A stretch of 64,000 nt of DNA from Ferruginibacter sp. (GCA_025963635.1 JAOQAK010000036.1:62001-126000), one strand, 5' to 3'. Shown: positions 27,610 to 36,921, numbered from the stretch's first letter. Translations and numbers: made by a program. Notes: generated from the letters alone by a model not told the origin.

Positions 27610-28782
27610 CTAACTGTGCTGTGATATAACCACTGCATCTTCTTTTCCCGGCGCTTGTCCTTTATCTTCTTTCTTTTCCTGCTCTATCGCTGGTATCGCC
27701 TCGGTAAAAATCAAACCATTCTGCGCTGCATGTTTGGCAGCTTCAACAGTATTGTCCACAACAATCATTTCTATTTTATCTTCCCTGAGCGACTCCGAAA
27801 CATCTACTGCCAACTTTCTTCTTTCGGGCAATGCTACATCACGGATATAAATTGCCAATATTCGCCCCGGAAATTGTCTTACCACCTCACGATAAATAAC
27901 AGGATCCTCCTGCCCGCTGTCGCCAATCAGCACGAACTGGAGATGCGGGTAAGCCTCCATGATTTGTTTGATTTCTTTTAGCTTATGTCCCATATGACCA
28001 TTGCCGGTTACTGCTTCGTGTTCCAGTCCAAAATCACGGAGCAACAACGGGCCCGGGGCAATGCCATTCAGATCAAGGAAATCTTTTAAAAGATCGTACA
28101 GGTTCCAGGGACTGCTGCTTACATAAAAGAATGGATTGTTCCGCTTTCCGTTGCGACCCAGTTGCAGTGCCTTGTAAAATTCTGCCACACCGGCAAATGG
28201 CAACCTGGTGCGGGCATTGTTGAGAAAAGTAGCCCGGCTCATGGCAAGCAGGTTGGTTGCGCCCGTTTTTATTATGGTATCATCAATATCGCTGATAATT
28301 CCGTATTCAGCATCAAGCGGTGGAATCATTACCTCTGCATTCACCTGCAGACCGGCCTCAAAAGGTATGGGAGCATTGAGTAGCTCCAATATTACCGGAT
28401 GCCAAAGATGTTGATTGACGAGTGGAGTGATGGGGCTTAGGTTCAATACAAAATATCCTTCTTTATCCGTAGTAACTTCATATTCTTGGGCTCCTAATAT
28501 TATTTTCAACCGGGCTCCTGGCACTTCATCACTCTCAAAGCGTTTGTACATGTTCAGGAGATTGTTGAGCAGCGTGTCTTTGTTGCCGGCCCCGGATATT
28601 TTTTTATCCTCCAGCACACGTCCCTTGATGTATAAACGTGTTGCAGTACCATAGGTACGATAAGGCACTATCTGCACAGGATCATTGAGCCCAAGCTTCT
28701 TTGTGAAATTGAAGCGCAACTCATCCCATTTGTCTTCTATGGCAGCTGCAGATTCGATGAAAATACTTTTCCAGTCTGGCAT
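27610..28782 (-). CDS. App1-family phosphatidate phosphatase (DUF2183), copy 2
   Basis: Second App1-type phosphatase, 390 residues from ATG 28782 (MPDWKSIFIESAAA); 12 upstream codons are open but look non-coding. The layout matches copy 1 at 9725-10720: N-terminal beta domain (GRVLEDKKISG, DKEGYFVLNLSP), then DxDxT in GIISDIDDTIIKTGA, FYVSSSPWNLYDLL and FVLIGDSGQEDPVIY. It differs by a longer N-terminus and a C-terminal tail rich in Lys/Glu. Predicted to dephosphorylate phosphatidate. It sits beside the phospholipase D-like gene, whose product class would supply phosphatidate-like lipids; that link is inference. Confidence 0.88.
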   Translation of the reverse strand: MPDWKSIFIESAAAIEDKWDELRFNFTKKLGLNDPVQIVPYRTYGTATRLYIKGRVLEDKKISGAGNKDTLLNNLLNMYKRFESDEVPGARLKIILGAQEYEVTTDKEGYFVLNLSPITPLVNQHLWHPVILELLNAPIPFEAGLQVNAEVMIPPLDAEYGIISDIDDTIIKTGATNLLAMSRATFLNNARTRLPFAGVAEFYKALQLGRNGKRNNPFFYVSSSPWNLYDLLKDFLDLNGIAPGPLLLRDFGLEHEAVTGNGHMGHKLKEIKQIMEAYPHLQFVLIGDSGQEDPVIYREVVRQFPGRILAIYIRDVALPERRKLAVDVSESLREDKIEMIVVDNTVEAAKHAAQNGLIFTEAIPAIEQEKKEDKGQAPGKEDAVVISQHS

Positions 28783-29144
28783 GGGCAGGTAATATTGAAG
28801 ACTTAAAGTTAATATCAATATTCATTTCATCGCCCCGTTCCCCGCAACAAAAAATACGCTGGCATAACCTTACTCTTTGAATTGGGTAACAATGGTAGAA
28901 AAGTTTACGCTTATAATTCCAAAAAGTTGCAGTGTAACCGAAGGCATATAATTTGTCAACAATATGGAGTACTAAGTTAAGTTTAGTACAATTTCATTTT
29001 AATTACCCAGACTATCAACTCTGTATCAGTTCGTGTAATCCGTTCTTTACTTTATTTAAAAAGATCAGCTTGTAAATGTAATAGTGTTTAGAAGCTGATC
29101 CATTCCTTTATAAGTCCCTGCCGGGATTGATCTATCTTTATTGG
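28783..29144. other. Intergenic stretch, nothing recognised
   Basis: About 360 AT-rich bases between the divergent App1 and alpha/beta-hydrolase genes. It must hold both promoters, but no clear -33/-7 pair was found. Confidence 0.4.
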
Positions 29145-29969
29145 ATGATCAAAATCTCTTTCGCTGTTGGTTTATTTCAACTTTTTTGCCTTGGTGTTTA
29201 TCCGCAGAAAGGGAAAAAAATTGGCTATGGGAATAACGCGGCTGCAGGGAAATTTTATGATATACGGGGCATTAAAATGTATTGTGAAGTGTATGGAAGC
29301 GGAAAACCGTTACTGATGATCCATGGTAACGGCGGCAGCATAAAAAGCTTTGAAAATAACATCGCTTTTTTTTCAAAAAAATACAAAGTAATTGTTGCTG
29401 ATAGCCGTTCACAGGGAAAATCAAAAGATGCCGGCGATTCGCTTAGCTTTGAAATGATGGCGGATGATGCCGCTGTTTTGCTGGATACACTGCATGTAAA
29501 ATCAGCTTTTGTAATTGGCTGGAGCGATGGTGGAATCAGCGCCCTGTTATTAGCAATGCGACATCCTAAAAAGGTATTGAAGTTAGTTAGCACCGGCGCC
29601 AACCTTTGGCCCGACTCCACCGCTATATCTCCTGCTGCATGGAAACGAGATTACACTGCCTTTAAATTATTAAATAACAAGATCACCGGATCGTTCACTG
29701 AAAAGAACAAAAAAAAATTATTTATGCTGGATTGGTTCCAGCCTAATATTCCACTGGCGGCATTGCAAAACATTCAATGTCCTGCATTAATAGTATGTGG
29801 CGATCGTGATGTGATAACGCTTGAACATACGGTTTTGATTTACCAAAATATTCCTCATGCCTGGTTGTGGATAGTTCCCGACTCGGGGCATGGCACTTTG
29901 ATTGAGCATAAGGATGAATTCAATAAAAAGACAGATGAATTTTTCAGTAATACATTTCATAAAAGATGA
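29145..29969 (+). CDS. Secreted alpha/beta hydrolase
   Basis: Serine hydrolase of 274 residues. The ATG at 29145 (MIKISFAVGLFQLFCLGVYPQ) gives a signal peptide; an in-frame TTG at 29127 is less likely. The fold signature is complete: oxyanion region LLMIHGNGGS, nucleophile elbow GWSDGG (GxSxG), acid in ICGDRDVIT, and histidine in VPDSGHGTLIE. The closest grouping is the alpha/beta-hydrolase fold-1 family (esterase or peptidase-like). Substrate not predictable. It is monocistronic by position. Confidence 0.9.
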   Translation: MIKISFAVGLFQLFCLGVYPQKGKKIGYGNNAAAGKFYDIRGIKMYCEVYGSGKPLLMIHGNGGSIKSFENNIAFFSKKYKVIVADSRSQGKSKDAGDSLSFEMMADDAAVLLDTLHVKSAFVIGWSDGGISALLLAMRHPKKVLKLVSTGANLWPDSTAISPAAWKRDYTAFKLLNNKITGSFTEKNKKKLFMLDWFQPNIPLAALQNIQCPALIVCGDRDVITLEHTVLIYQNIPHAWLWIVPDSGHGTLIEHKDEFNKKTDEFFSNTFHKR

Positions 29970-30094
29970 CCCCTTTGAATACCGGAACCCCACCTGGTGG
30001 CTATATTAATAAAGAGGGGCATGCCAGTTAGCTCAAAGGCCGAAAGAAATTTACATACATTTCAAGGCATTCTATTCGCTTGAGCCACCAAGTT

Positions 30095-30640
30095 TTATTT
30101 TTCTTCTTCCAGCAGGGAAGAAAGAAATCTTTTCGATTTTTTGCTTTCAGTTTTAAATCCTCCCAGGGTCATCACCAACATTACTGTAAACATTATGAAT
30201 GGAATCAGGGAAGGATTTATTGATGCATCCGGGTGCGGGTGCAAGTCTTTAAGGGAAGGATTTTGAGTTAAAACAATCACACAAAATTTCCCGGTAGTAT
30301 ATAGCCAAAAAGAAACAAAGATCAGTACTAAAAGATGCAGGCGCATTTTGATTTTAATACAAGTTTTGCCTGCATCATCGGCAATCTGCCCGGTAATAAT
30401 CGGCAGGAAAGAGTTTCTATAATGTATTATTCTATTAATGGTGAAAGTATTACCGGAAATTACACCCTCATACGGTTTGATATTTTCACCGAAAGGATTA
30501 AATCTATATGCCTTGTTTGGTTCTATATTATCCGACAATCTTTTTTGAACATCAGCAGTTGTTAACCGGGTGATTAATGTGTAATTTTCGTAGGGCAATA
30601 ACTCTTTTAATATTTTTTTAATATAATCAACAGCGCTCAT
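30095..30640 (-). CDS. Hypothetical membrane protein
   Basis: Protein of 181 residues not recognised as a family. The first 95 residues are soluble and beta-rich (RFNPFGENIKPYEGVISGNTFTINRII). Then come two hydrophobic segments (LLVLIFVSFWLYTTGKFCVIVL at about 104-125 and LIPFIMFTVMLVMTL at about 147-161) and a Lys/Glu-rich tail (KKSKRFLSSLLEEEK). The codon pattern looks genuine. The start MSAVDYIKK at 30640 is the only sensible one. No neighbours suggest a role. Confidence 0.65.
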   Translation of the reverse strand: MSAVDYIKKILKELLPYENYTLITRLTTADVQKRLSDNIEPNKAYRFNPFGENIKPYEGVISGNTFTINRIIHYRNSFLPIITGQIADDAGKTCIKIKMRLHLLVLIFVSFWLYTTGKFCVIVLTQNPSLKDLHPHPDASINPSLIPFIMFTVMLVMTLGGFKTESKKSKRFLSSLLEEEK

Positions 30641-30985
30641 TGTTAGTGGCGAAATTGTTTAAATTTCGATATTTCACCACCCTATTTGTCGAAAAAGCGA
30701 ACGTATTACAACAAAAAGTTTTCATAAAATAAATGCCTGGATTCCTGTACATGGGTAAACAGTTGCTCATTTTCGAGACGTACGTTTTTTTCCTACAATT
30801 TAAAAATTCAGACAACCCCATCCGGCAGCAAATTCTGTTCTTATAATAAAACAATACAGCTGTTATATGCATCGATTTCAGCAAACCAATTGCAAATCCT
30901 GTTTTACAGAATGCAATTTAGTTAGGTGACTTACACAAAAGTGGAAGGGTGACAGTTTCCACTTTTTGCGTAAGTTTTAGGGGCA
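30641..30985. other. Intergenic stretch with hairpin near the DUF3072 gene end
   Basis: About 345 bases. Weak frames here lack protein-like composition. The only structure seen is the inverted repeat at 30929-30975. Confidence 0.45.
30929..30975. repeat. Imperfect 19-bp inverted repeat
   Basis: The arm at 30929-30946 (ACTTACACAAAAGTGGAA) pairs with 30957-30975 with one mismatch and one extra base; the loop is about 10 bases. It lies 10 bases beyond the stop of the minus-strand DUF3072 gene, so it may stabilise or terminate that transcript, although no T-run follows on the minus strand. Confidence 0.6.
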
Positions 30986-31246
30986 CTACTTGCTTAATCC
31001 CCGGCCTGTTTTATGCTGCAATTCATCGATGCGTTTTGAAGCAGCGGCTTTGGTGAGTGTGTCGTCGAATTCTTCACCCGCTTCGTCGGAAAGCGTTTTA
31101 AGATAGGAACGCTGTGCACCCGTCATGGCTTCGTCACCCGTAGTCCACTCATCGGGATCCTTAACAGTGTTGGAACGGTTGGTTTCTTGACTGCCCGTTG
31201 AAAAATCATCCTTTTCATCAAACAGTTCCGGCTCATTATTTGTCAT
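30986..31246 (-). CDS. DUF3072 small protein
   Basis: Small acidic protein of 86 residues starting MTNNEPELFDEKDD at 31246; the frame continues 23 codons upstream but without homology. The C-terminal half contains the DUF3072 core MTGAQRSYLKTLSDEAGEE followed by LTKAAASKRIDELQ, a helical module found in many soil bacteria. Function unknown. A hairpin (30929-30975) follows the stop. It is divergently placed from the PaoA-like gene. Confidence 0.85.
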   Translation of the reverse strand: MTNNEPELFDEKDDFSTGSQETNRSNTVKDPDEWTTGDEAMTGAQRSYLKTLSDEAGEEFDDTLTKAAASKRIDELQHKTGRGLSK

Positions 31247-31360
31247 AATAAAAGTTTGTTTTTGGAAAGAGAGTAAAAAATTATGCCAGTGTGCATGATT
31301 TCCACAGTCCTTCAATATTATAACAAACGTGTAAATTGAATACCATAAACGACTCCCTTT

Positions 31361-32164
31361 ATGACAGAAGAAACATTTGATCCTGGATTAACCGAAGCCG
31401 AAAAAGAATTGCTCGAGGGGCTCTTATATGAAGAGGAAAACCAACTATCTGATCTCGGCATTCAACGACGCAATTTTTTAAAACAGGTGCTGGCAGCCGG
31501 AGGCGGTGTGCTGGCCTTGGAGTTGGTAGGTGATAACCCCTTGATTGCCGAAAACTTACAGGCACCTGCAGATGGGCAAATGCCAGGAGGTATCGAGAAC
31601 ATGGTAAAAGTTGGTTTGAAGGTAAATGGTGTTGCTAAATCGCTAGAGGTTGATTCAAGAATGACTTTACTGGATGCTTTGAGGGAAAAACTGGCACTAA
31701 CAGGTGCTAAGAAAGGCTGCGATCATGGCCAGTGTGGCGCCTGCACCGTACTGTCGGATGGTCAGCGGATTTTATCCTGCCTTACCCTGGCAGCTTCCTG
31801 CGAAGGCAGATCAATTACCACCATTGAAGGATTGGTTAAGAACGGTCAGCTTCATCCCATGCAGGCGTCATTTCTTAAACATGATGGATTTCAATGCGGC
31901 TTTTGTACGCCCGGGCAAATTTGCTCTGCGGTGGCCTTGATAAAAGAAGCCAAAAATGGGGATGCCAGCTATCTCACCTCCAATCTCGCTTCCCCTACCG
32001 GAGCCGTACAACTCTCTGCAGATGAGATCCGCGAAAGGATGTCGGGAAATATTTGCCGCTGCGGAGCCTACCCGAATATTGTTGCAGCCATAGAGGAAGT
32101 TCACCTTGGCAAAGATTCAGCGCTCGGGTGGTCTTTTGTGGAGCAAACCCATGAAGCCATCTAA
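31361..32164 (+). CDS. Aldehyde/xanthine oxidoreductase [2Fe-2S] subunit, PaoA-like, Tat-exported
   Basis: Electron-transfer subunit of a molybdenum hydroxylase, 267 residues. A twin-arginine motif (QRRNFLKQVLAAGG, R36 R37) after a 35-residue acidic N-terminus predicts folded export to the periplasm, as for E. coli PaoA (YagT). Two [2Fe-2S] clusters are supported by the plant-ferredoxin type C-HGQCGACTV and second-cysteine LSCLTLA, and by CGFCTPGQ with CRCGAY. First gene of a three-gene operon (Fe-S, FAD, Mo subunits). The FAD-subunit gene starts 32 bases downstream. Probable substrate: aldehydes. Confidence 0.92.
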   Translation: MTEETFDPGLTEAEKELLEGLLYEEENQLSDLGIQRRNFLKQVLAAGGGVLALELVGDNPLIAENLQAPADGQMPGGIENMVKVGLKVNGVAKSLEVDSRMTLLDALREKLALTGAKKGCDHGQCGACTVLSDGQRILSCLTLAASCEGRSITTIEGLVKNGQLHPMQASFLKHDGFQCGFCTPGQICSAVALIKEAKNGDASYLTSNLASPTGAVQLSADEIRERMSGNICRCGAYPNIVAAIEEVHLGKDSALGWSFVEQTHEAI

Positions 32165-32196
32165 CAGCAATATTTACTACCTGTAATAAGCACAAA

Positions 32197-33201
32197 ATGA
32201 CACCGTTTAAATATTCCAAAACAAGCGATATCTCTTCAGCTGTTAAAATGACCATGGCCAATGAGCAGGCGCAATATCTTGCCGGCGGCACCAATTTACT
32301 AGACCTGATGAAGGAAGATGTGGAACATCCCACCGAACTGGTGGACATCACTCATCTTAACCTGACCGGTATAAACCCGGTTTTGACTGGACCCAATAAA
32401 GGCGGGGTATCTATTGGCGGACTTGGAAAAAACACCGTTACCGCCAATCACCCTTTGATTCGCAGGAATTTTCCGATCTTATCGCAGGCCATTTTAGCAG
32501 GCGCATCCATGCAGATACGCAATATGGCTACCAATGGCGGTAACCTCAACCAACGTACCCGTTGCCCATACTTTTATGAAGTTAGCATGCCCTGCAACAA
32601 ACGAGCGCCGGGTACAGGCTGTGGCGCCCTGGAAGGAATGAACCGCACGCATGCCATTTTTGGATGGTCAGATAAATGTGTAGCAGTTCATCCTTCTGAT
32701 ATGTGTGTGGCATTGGCCGCTTTAGATGCAACCGTGGAGGTGCAGGGAACTGATGGAAAAAAGCGCAGCATCCCTTTTAGGGACTATCACCGGTTGCCGG
32801 AGAATACGCCTGAAAAAGACAATAATCTTGAGCATGGAGAACTGGTTACGGCTATTCAAATTCCTGCAAATAATTTCAAACATTCGTATTACCTGAAAGT
32901 GCGTGATCGTGCCAGCTATGCATTTGCGTTAGTGTCGGTAGCTGCGATGCTAGAGATGGACGGAGCCACTATCAAACAGGCAAGGATCGCATTGGGAGGA
33001 GTGGCTCACAAGCCCTGGCGGGCATTTACGGCCGAAGAATTTTTAGCAGGCAAAGCCGCTACTGAAGCCAACTTCGGGCAAGCTGCGGAATTGGAGATGA
33101 AAGCCGCAAAACCACTCAAATACAATGAATTTAAAATTGAACTAGGCACACGTGCGGTTACAAAGGCGCTGATGCAGGCAATGAATGAAGGGAAGGGTTA
33201 G
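32197..33201 (+). CDS. Aldehyde oxidoreductase FAD-binding subunit, PaoB-like
   Basis: Middle-domain subunit of 334 residues. FAD-binding motifs: YLAGGTNLLDLM (about 28-39) and ILAGASMQIRNMATNGGNLNQ (about 98-118). A cysteine-rich insert follows (CPYF, MPCNKRAPGTGCGA, DKCVAVHPSDMC), matching the [4Fe-4S] cluster insertion of PaoB (YagS), which is absent from xanthine dehydrogenases; this supports the Pao-type assignment. It has no export signal of its own and would be carried out with the Tat subunit. It is followed by an unusually long 238-base gap before the Mo subunit. Confidence 0.92.
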   Translation: MTPFKYSKTSDISSAVKMTMANEQAQYLAGGTNLLDLMKEDVEHPTELVDITHLNLTGINPVLTGPNKGGVSIGGLGKNTVTANHPLIRRNFPILSQAILAGASMQIRNMATNGGNLNQRTRCPYFYEVSMPCNKRAPGTGCGALEGMNRTHAIFGWSDKCVAVHPSDMCVALAALDATVEVQGTDGKKRSIPFRDYHRLPENTPEKDNNLEHGELVTAIQIPANNFKHSYYLKVRDRASYAFALVSVAAMLEMDGATIKQARIALGGVAHKPWRAFTAEEFLAGKAATEANFGQAAELEMKAAKPLKYNEFKIELGTRAVTKALMQAMNEGKG

Positions 33202-33260
33202 TAGCAGGTAATAATGGTGAATGGTGAAGCGGCAACTGGCCATCAATGTAGTTTGGTTTT

Positions 33261-33276
33261 ATGTTCCTGGGAACAT
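33261..33276. promoter_or_regulatory. Palindromic site ATGTTCCTGGGAACAT between Pao-like genes
   Basis: A perfect 7-bp inverted repeat with a 2-base centre in the 238-base gap between the FAD- and Mo-subunit genes. Its size suits a dimeric regulator, but no cognate regulator is encoded nearby. Also in this gap: two ATGGTGA heptamers at 33214-33227. Confidence 0.4.
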
Positions 33277-33439
33277 CTGGTGGGTACAAAAATACCGGGC
33301 TGGAAAAGCGTTCAATAGGAACGCATGGTGCCAAAAGGGAATAACACCCAATACGCCAAGGGAAGGTGATATATCTCTATTTACTGGCAACAGCTCTTTT
33401 AAGTGACAGAATTTTACATGCAACGAAAAAACAAAACGA

Positions 33440-35566
33440 ATGAAAGAACCAGTTAAAAATACAGGTCAGGGTATAGACAGAATTGACGGACTTTTAAAGG
33501 TAACCGGCGCTGCAAATTATGCAACAGATTACAAGATCAAAAATGTTGCTTATGCCGTTATATTTAAGAGTACCATCGCGGCGGGCGAAATTGTAAATAT
33601 TGATACCAGCGCAGCGGAAAAATTGCCTGGTGTGTTGAGCATCATCACCCATAAAAATGCTCCGAAACTGAATGTGAAGGGAGGTCTTCGGGGCGGCGCA
33701 CTCCTGCAGGGTCCGGCTATTCAATTCTATGGGCAGCATATCGGGATGGTAGTGGCAGAAACTTTTGAGCAGGCCCGTTATGCGGCACGGCTGGTGAAAG
33801 TAGATTATAACAAAACCGAGCCCCGTATCGATTTTGAAAAGCTTGCAAAAGAAGCGAAAATGCCGGAGGAAAAAGATAAAGCAGATATGCTCCGCGGAGA
33901 TGTAAACGCAGCAATGAGCAATAGCGATTACACCATTGACGTGGTTTATGAAACCCCGATAGAACATCATAATCCTATGGAGCCGCATGCCACCATTGCC
34001 GTGTGGGAAGGTGAACAACTCACCCTCTACAACGGCTCACAAATTGTAAATGGCGCTCAAAACTCCGCCGCGGCTACATTGAATATCCCGCCGGAGAAAG
34101 TACGTATCATCACGCCATATATCGGTGGAGGATTTGGATCAAAAGGTGGACAATGGGCCAACCTGGTGCTTGCTGCAGTAGCTGCAAAAATGGTGAACAG
34201 GCCGGTTAAACTCGCGCTGGCACGACAGCAAATGTTTAATTCTGTGGGGCTTCGCCAGAGAAATCGCCAGAAGATGCGACTCGCCGCTACCAGGGATGGC
34301 AAATTAACAGCCCTTGCGCATGAAACCATCACGCATTGTGCGGCCGACAATGAATTTGTAGAACCCTGTGGCGACTGCTCAAAACTAATGTATGATACCC
34401 CGAATTCGCTGATCAGCTACCGGGTGGTACCCATGCATATTATATTGCCTACCTACACAAGGGGGCCCGGCAAATCAACCGGCAGTTTTGCGCTCGAATG
34501 CGCAATGGATGAAATGGCACATAAACTGAATATGGATCCGATTGAGTTTCGCATCAAAAATGAGCCTTCAAAAGATTTGTCTAATGGCAAACCCTGGTCG
34601 TCCCGTACCACTGTTCAATGTCTTCGTGAAGGTGCCAAAGCCTTCGGATGGGAAAAACGCAAAATGAAGCCCGGAGCAATCAGCGAGGGTGACTGGCTGA
34701 TCGGCTATGGCGTTTCTGCCGGAACCTACCCCGCCCGGCAGCAAAAAAGCTCCGCAATCGTGAAGTTGACACGCAAAGGCAAACAGGTGAACGCAAACAT
34801 CGAACTCGCTGCCTCCGATCTCGGGACCGGAACTTTTACCATACTGGCACAAACCGCTGCAGATGCGCTCGGGTTACCAATGGAGCAGGTGGCTGTTATG
34901 ATCGGCGATTCGCATCTACCGCCTGCGGCGGGTTCCGTGGGCTCAGTGGGTGCCGCAAGTTTTGCCAATGCTGTTAATGATGCGTGTGAAAAAATCACAG
35001 ATGAATTGATCGCTAAGTCGGGGAAGCAGTTTTTCAGGCGTCCGACAGCGGGCGAAATGATGATTTCGGAAAACATTGCTTCATTTCAAACAAGAGTGGA
35101 TGCCATCCCGCCGGCCGATGCAAGTAATTACTCCGTACACAGCTTCAATGCTAATTTTGCAGAAGTGTGGGTAAACAAATTTACCGGCATGATAAAAGTG
35201 CACCGCATGCTGGCGGTATCAGGAGCAGGAAAAATTTTAAATCCAAAGACCGCACGGTCCCAGATCATTGGGGGAAATGTTTGGGGAATTGGAATGGCGT
35301 TAATGGAAGAATCTGTAATAGATACCCGCTACGGAAACTTTATCACCCGTTCCCTTGCGGATTACCATGTACCGGCTAACCTCGACATCGGCACCATCGA
35401 CACAATCTTCATCAATGAGGAAGACAAAATTCCAAACAAATTGGGAGTAAAAGGAGTTGGCGAACTGGGGATTGTAGGTGTTGCTGCCGCAATCGCCAAT
35501 GCTGTTTTCAATGCCACAGGAAAACGCATCCGCGAATTGCCGATTACACCCGACAAATTGTTATGA
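33440..35566 (+). CDS. Aldehyde oxidoreductase molybdenum-binding subunit, PaoC-like
   Basis: Catalytic subunit of the molybdenum hydroxylase, 708 residues (PaoC is about 730). Visible features: N-terminal DRIDGLLKVTGAANYATD, EPHATIAVWEG (substrate channel), the cofactor-binding glycine-rich GGGFGSKGG (about 230-238), AASDLGTGTFTILAQTAA, and the catalytic glutamate E675 in KGVGELGIVG. No export signal, as expected if it rides with the Tat subunit. It oxidises aldehydes to acids at a Mo centre by family knowledge; the natural aldehyde is unknown. The XdhC/PaoD-type insertion chaperone is not in the window. Confidence 0.93.
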   Translation: MKEPVKNTGQGIDRIDGLLKVTGAANYATDYKIKNVAYAVIFKSTIAAGEIVNIDTSAAEKLPGVLSIITHKNAPKLNVKGGLRGGALLQGPAIQFYGQHIGMVVAETFEQARYAARLVKVDYNKTEPRIDFEKLAKEAKMPEEKDKADMLRGDVNAAMSNSDYTIDVVYETPIEHHNPMEPHATIAVWEGEQLTLYNGSQIVNGAQNSAAATLNIPPEKVRIITPYIGGGFGSKGGQWANLVLAAVAAKMVNRPVKLALARQQMFNSVGLRQRNRQKMRLAATRDGKLTALAHETITHCAADNEFVEPCGDCSKLMYDTPNSLISYRVVPMHIILPTYTRGPGKSTGSFALECAMDEMAHKLNMDPIEFRIKNEPSKDLSNGKPWSSRTTVQCLREGAKAFGWEKRKMKPGAISEGDWLIGYGVSAGTYPARQQKSSAIVKLTRKGKQVNANIELAASDLGTGTFTILAQTAADALGLPMEQVAVMIGDSHLPPAAGSVGSVGAASFANAVNDACEKITDELIAKSGKQFFRRPTAGEMMISENIASFQTRVDAIPPADASNYSVHSFNANFAEVWVNKFTGMIKVHRMLAVSGAGKILNPKTARSQIIGGNVWGIGMALMEESVIDTRYGNFITRSLADYHVPANLDIGTIDTIFINEEDKIPNKLGVKGVGELGIVGVAAAIANAVFNATGKRIRELPITPDKLL

Positions 35567-35891
35567 GCAGGCCATCCTGACAGATCGACAAATTTAAGCG
35601 GGTGAATATCGTTCTAACGGCTGCATAATTTCACATCCAACTAAGCATTGTACAAATAAGATCGGCAGGCAGCAGCATGGGTGACCGCTTCCCTCATTTT
35701 TCTACACAGCAAATTTAAAATACAAATTTATATATGCCTGTGAAATACCCGTGCCCAGCTCACAACCGCAAAGATTACACACCAGTAAAGCTTTAACAAG
35801 ATTGTTTCCGGCAGCGGTCATTCCATAATGAATTTTAGCATGGAAGGGCACACAATTTGCTTCTCTTAAAAAAACAATTAAAATTATCGTT
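35567..35891. other. Intergenic stretch, nothing recognised
   Basis: About 325 bases after the molybdenum subunit and before a small exported protein gene. No hairpin with a T-run, repeat or credible frame was found. Confidence 0.4.
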
Positions 35892-36233
35892 ATGAAAAAA
35901 GGTTTAAGAGTATATATGATTGCCGCATCGCTCGGGCTTTTAACCGCCGCGAATGTTCATGCACAGGACACAACCACCATAGGGCAGGATTTAAAAAGTG
36001 CTGCCAATAAAACCGGCCATGCAGTAAAAAAAAGCGCCAAAAAGGTAGGCAATAAAAGTGCTGAATTGGCGTCTAAAGGAAAAGCCGCTGTCGTGGATAA
36101 AATCTATGATGGCAAACAGGGGCCAAATGGTCAAACAATATACATTAATAGCAAAGCCAAATATTACTGGATAGATAAAAAAGGCCGTCGGCATTATATT
36201 ACCGAAAGCGAGCTGATCGATAAGGCTGATTAA
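35892..36233 (+). CDS. Small exported Lys-rich protein with basic-adaptor-like C-terminus
   Basis: Protein of 113 residues with a signal peptide (1-25, ending NVHAQD). Residues 30-75 are a Lys/Ala-rich helix (KSAANKTGHAVKKSAKK). Residues about 78-108 (GPNGQTIYINSKAKYYWIDK, then KGRRHYITESEL) resemble the short PBCV-specific basic adaptor motif that is common at the ends of small Bacteroidota envelope proteins. Role unknown; it may bind anionic polymers or nucleic acid in the periplasm. It appears to be transcribed alone. Confidence 0.75.
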   Translation: MKKGLRVYMIAASLGLLTAANVHAQDTTTIGQDLKSAANKTGHAVKKSAKKVGNKSAELASKGKAAVVDKIYDGKQGPNGQTIYINSKAKYYWIDKKGRRHYITESELIDKAD

Positions 36234-36630
36234 TTTTGCGCTATTCTTCAGTCTCCACGATAAAGAGAATCAGGATATACTGAATTTGTAGCATGGTTTT
36301 GACGATATAGTCCCGGTAGGAGTTAATTCTTTCCTGAATTTAGCTGCTTCCGGGTTTTTTATACTTGAATACCAAAGCTGTGTTTTTCTTCATTTAGAAC
36401 CAACATTATCCACGATAAGGAAAACTCTATTGAGATAAAAAGACAATATTAAAAATTCTTCTTTTCCAATGATACATGCCGGCACGACGCTCATTCTTCC
36501 ATCAACAAAAAATGCTGGCCAAAATTATGACCAGCAATAGCTATTTAATAAACCCATACTTATTAAAGATAAGGGCTAGCAAAAAAATAATACAATTAAA
36601 AAACCGCATCCTTACAATCCCTGAGATCGG
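36234..36630. other. Intergenic stretch between convergent genes, with terminator
   Basis: About 400 bases with no gene. It contains the terminator-like hairpin at 36506-36536; nothing else was recognised. Confidence 0.5.
36506..36536 (-). terminator. Rho-independent terminator for the YtxH gene
   Basis: On the minus strand an imperfect stem (TGCTGGTC pairing with GGCCAGCA, loop ATAATTTT) is followed by a T-rich run. It lies about 95 bases beyond the YtxH stop. Confidence 0.55.
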
Positions 36631-36921
36631 TTAATTGCCGGTCTGCCACGACTCTCCTGTTCTGCCGGAGGTATTCATGTCGTTTTCTAAAATCGCCATT
36701 TCTTCATAGATCATAGCATCCTCGGCTGCGTCATCAGCATTCTCTTTAAACTGATCGATTTTATCGCTGATTGCATTCGTGAACTCATTGAAAGCATCGC
36801 GGATGTCCTCACCGGTGCGGGCTAATTTTCTCCTGGTATTTGATCCCCTGTCAGGCGCATACAACACTCCGAAAATTGCTCCAACTGCCATTCCAATCAT
36901 TAATTTATTTACTGTAGTCAT
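36631..36921 (-). CDS. YtxH-domain stress-type membrane protein
   Basis: Protein of 96 residues starting MTTVNKLMIGMAVGAIFGVLYAPD at 36921; an open frame extends 30 codons upstream but the YtxH homology starts here. Single N-terminal hydrophobic segment with the family signature GAIFGVLYAPDRGSNTRRKL, then an acidic amphipathic helix (DIRDAFNEFTNAISDKIDQFKE at about 37-58) likely to form a coiled coil. YtxH proteins are typically small stress-induced envelope proteins; the precise role is unknown. Confidence 0.88.
   Translation of the reverse strand: MTTVNKLMIGMAVGAIFGVLYAPDRGSNTRRKLARTGEDIRDAFNEFTNAISDKIDQFKENADDAAEDAMIYEEMAILENDMNTSGRTGESWQTGN

Noticed and set aside
33221..33406. 61-codon frame between the FAD and Mo subunits
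   Set aside because: It begins in an ATGGTGA repeat and contains a palindrome; composition is not protein-like.
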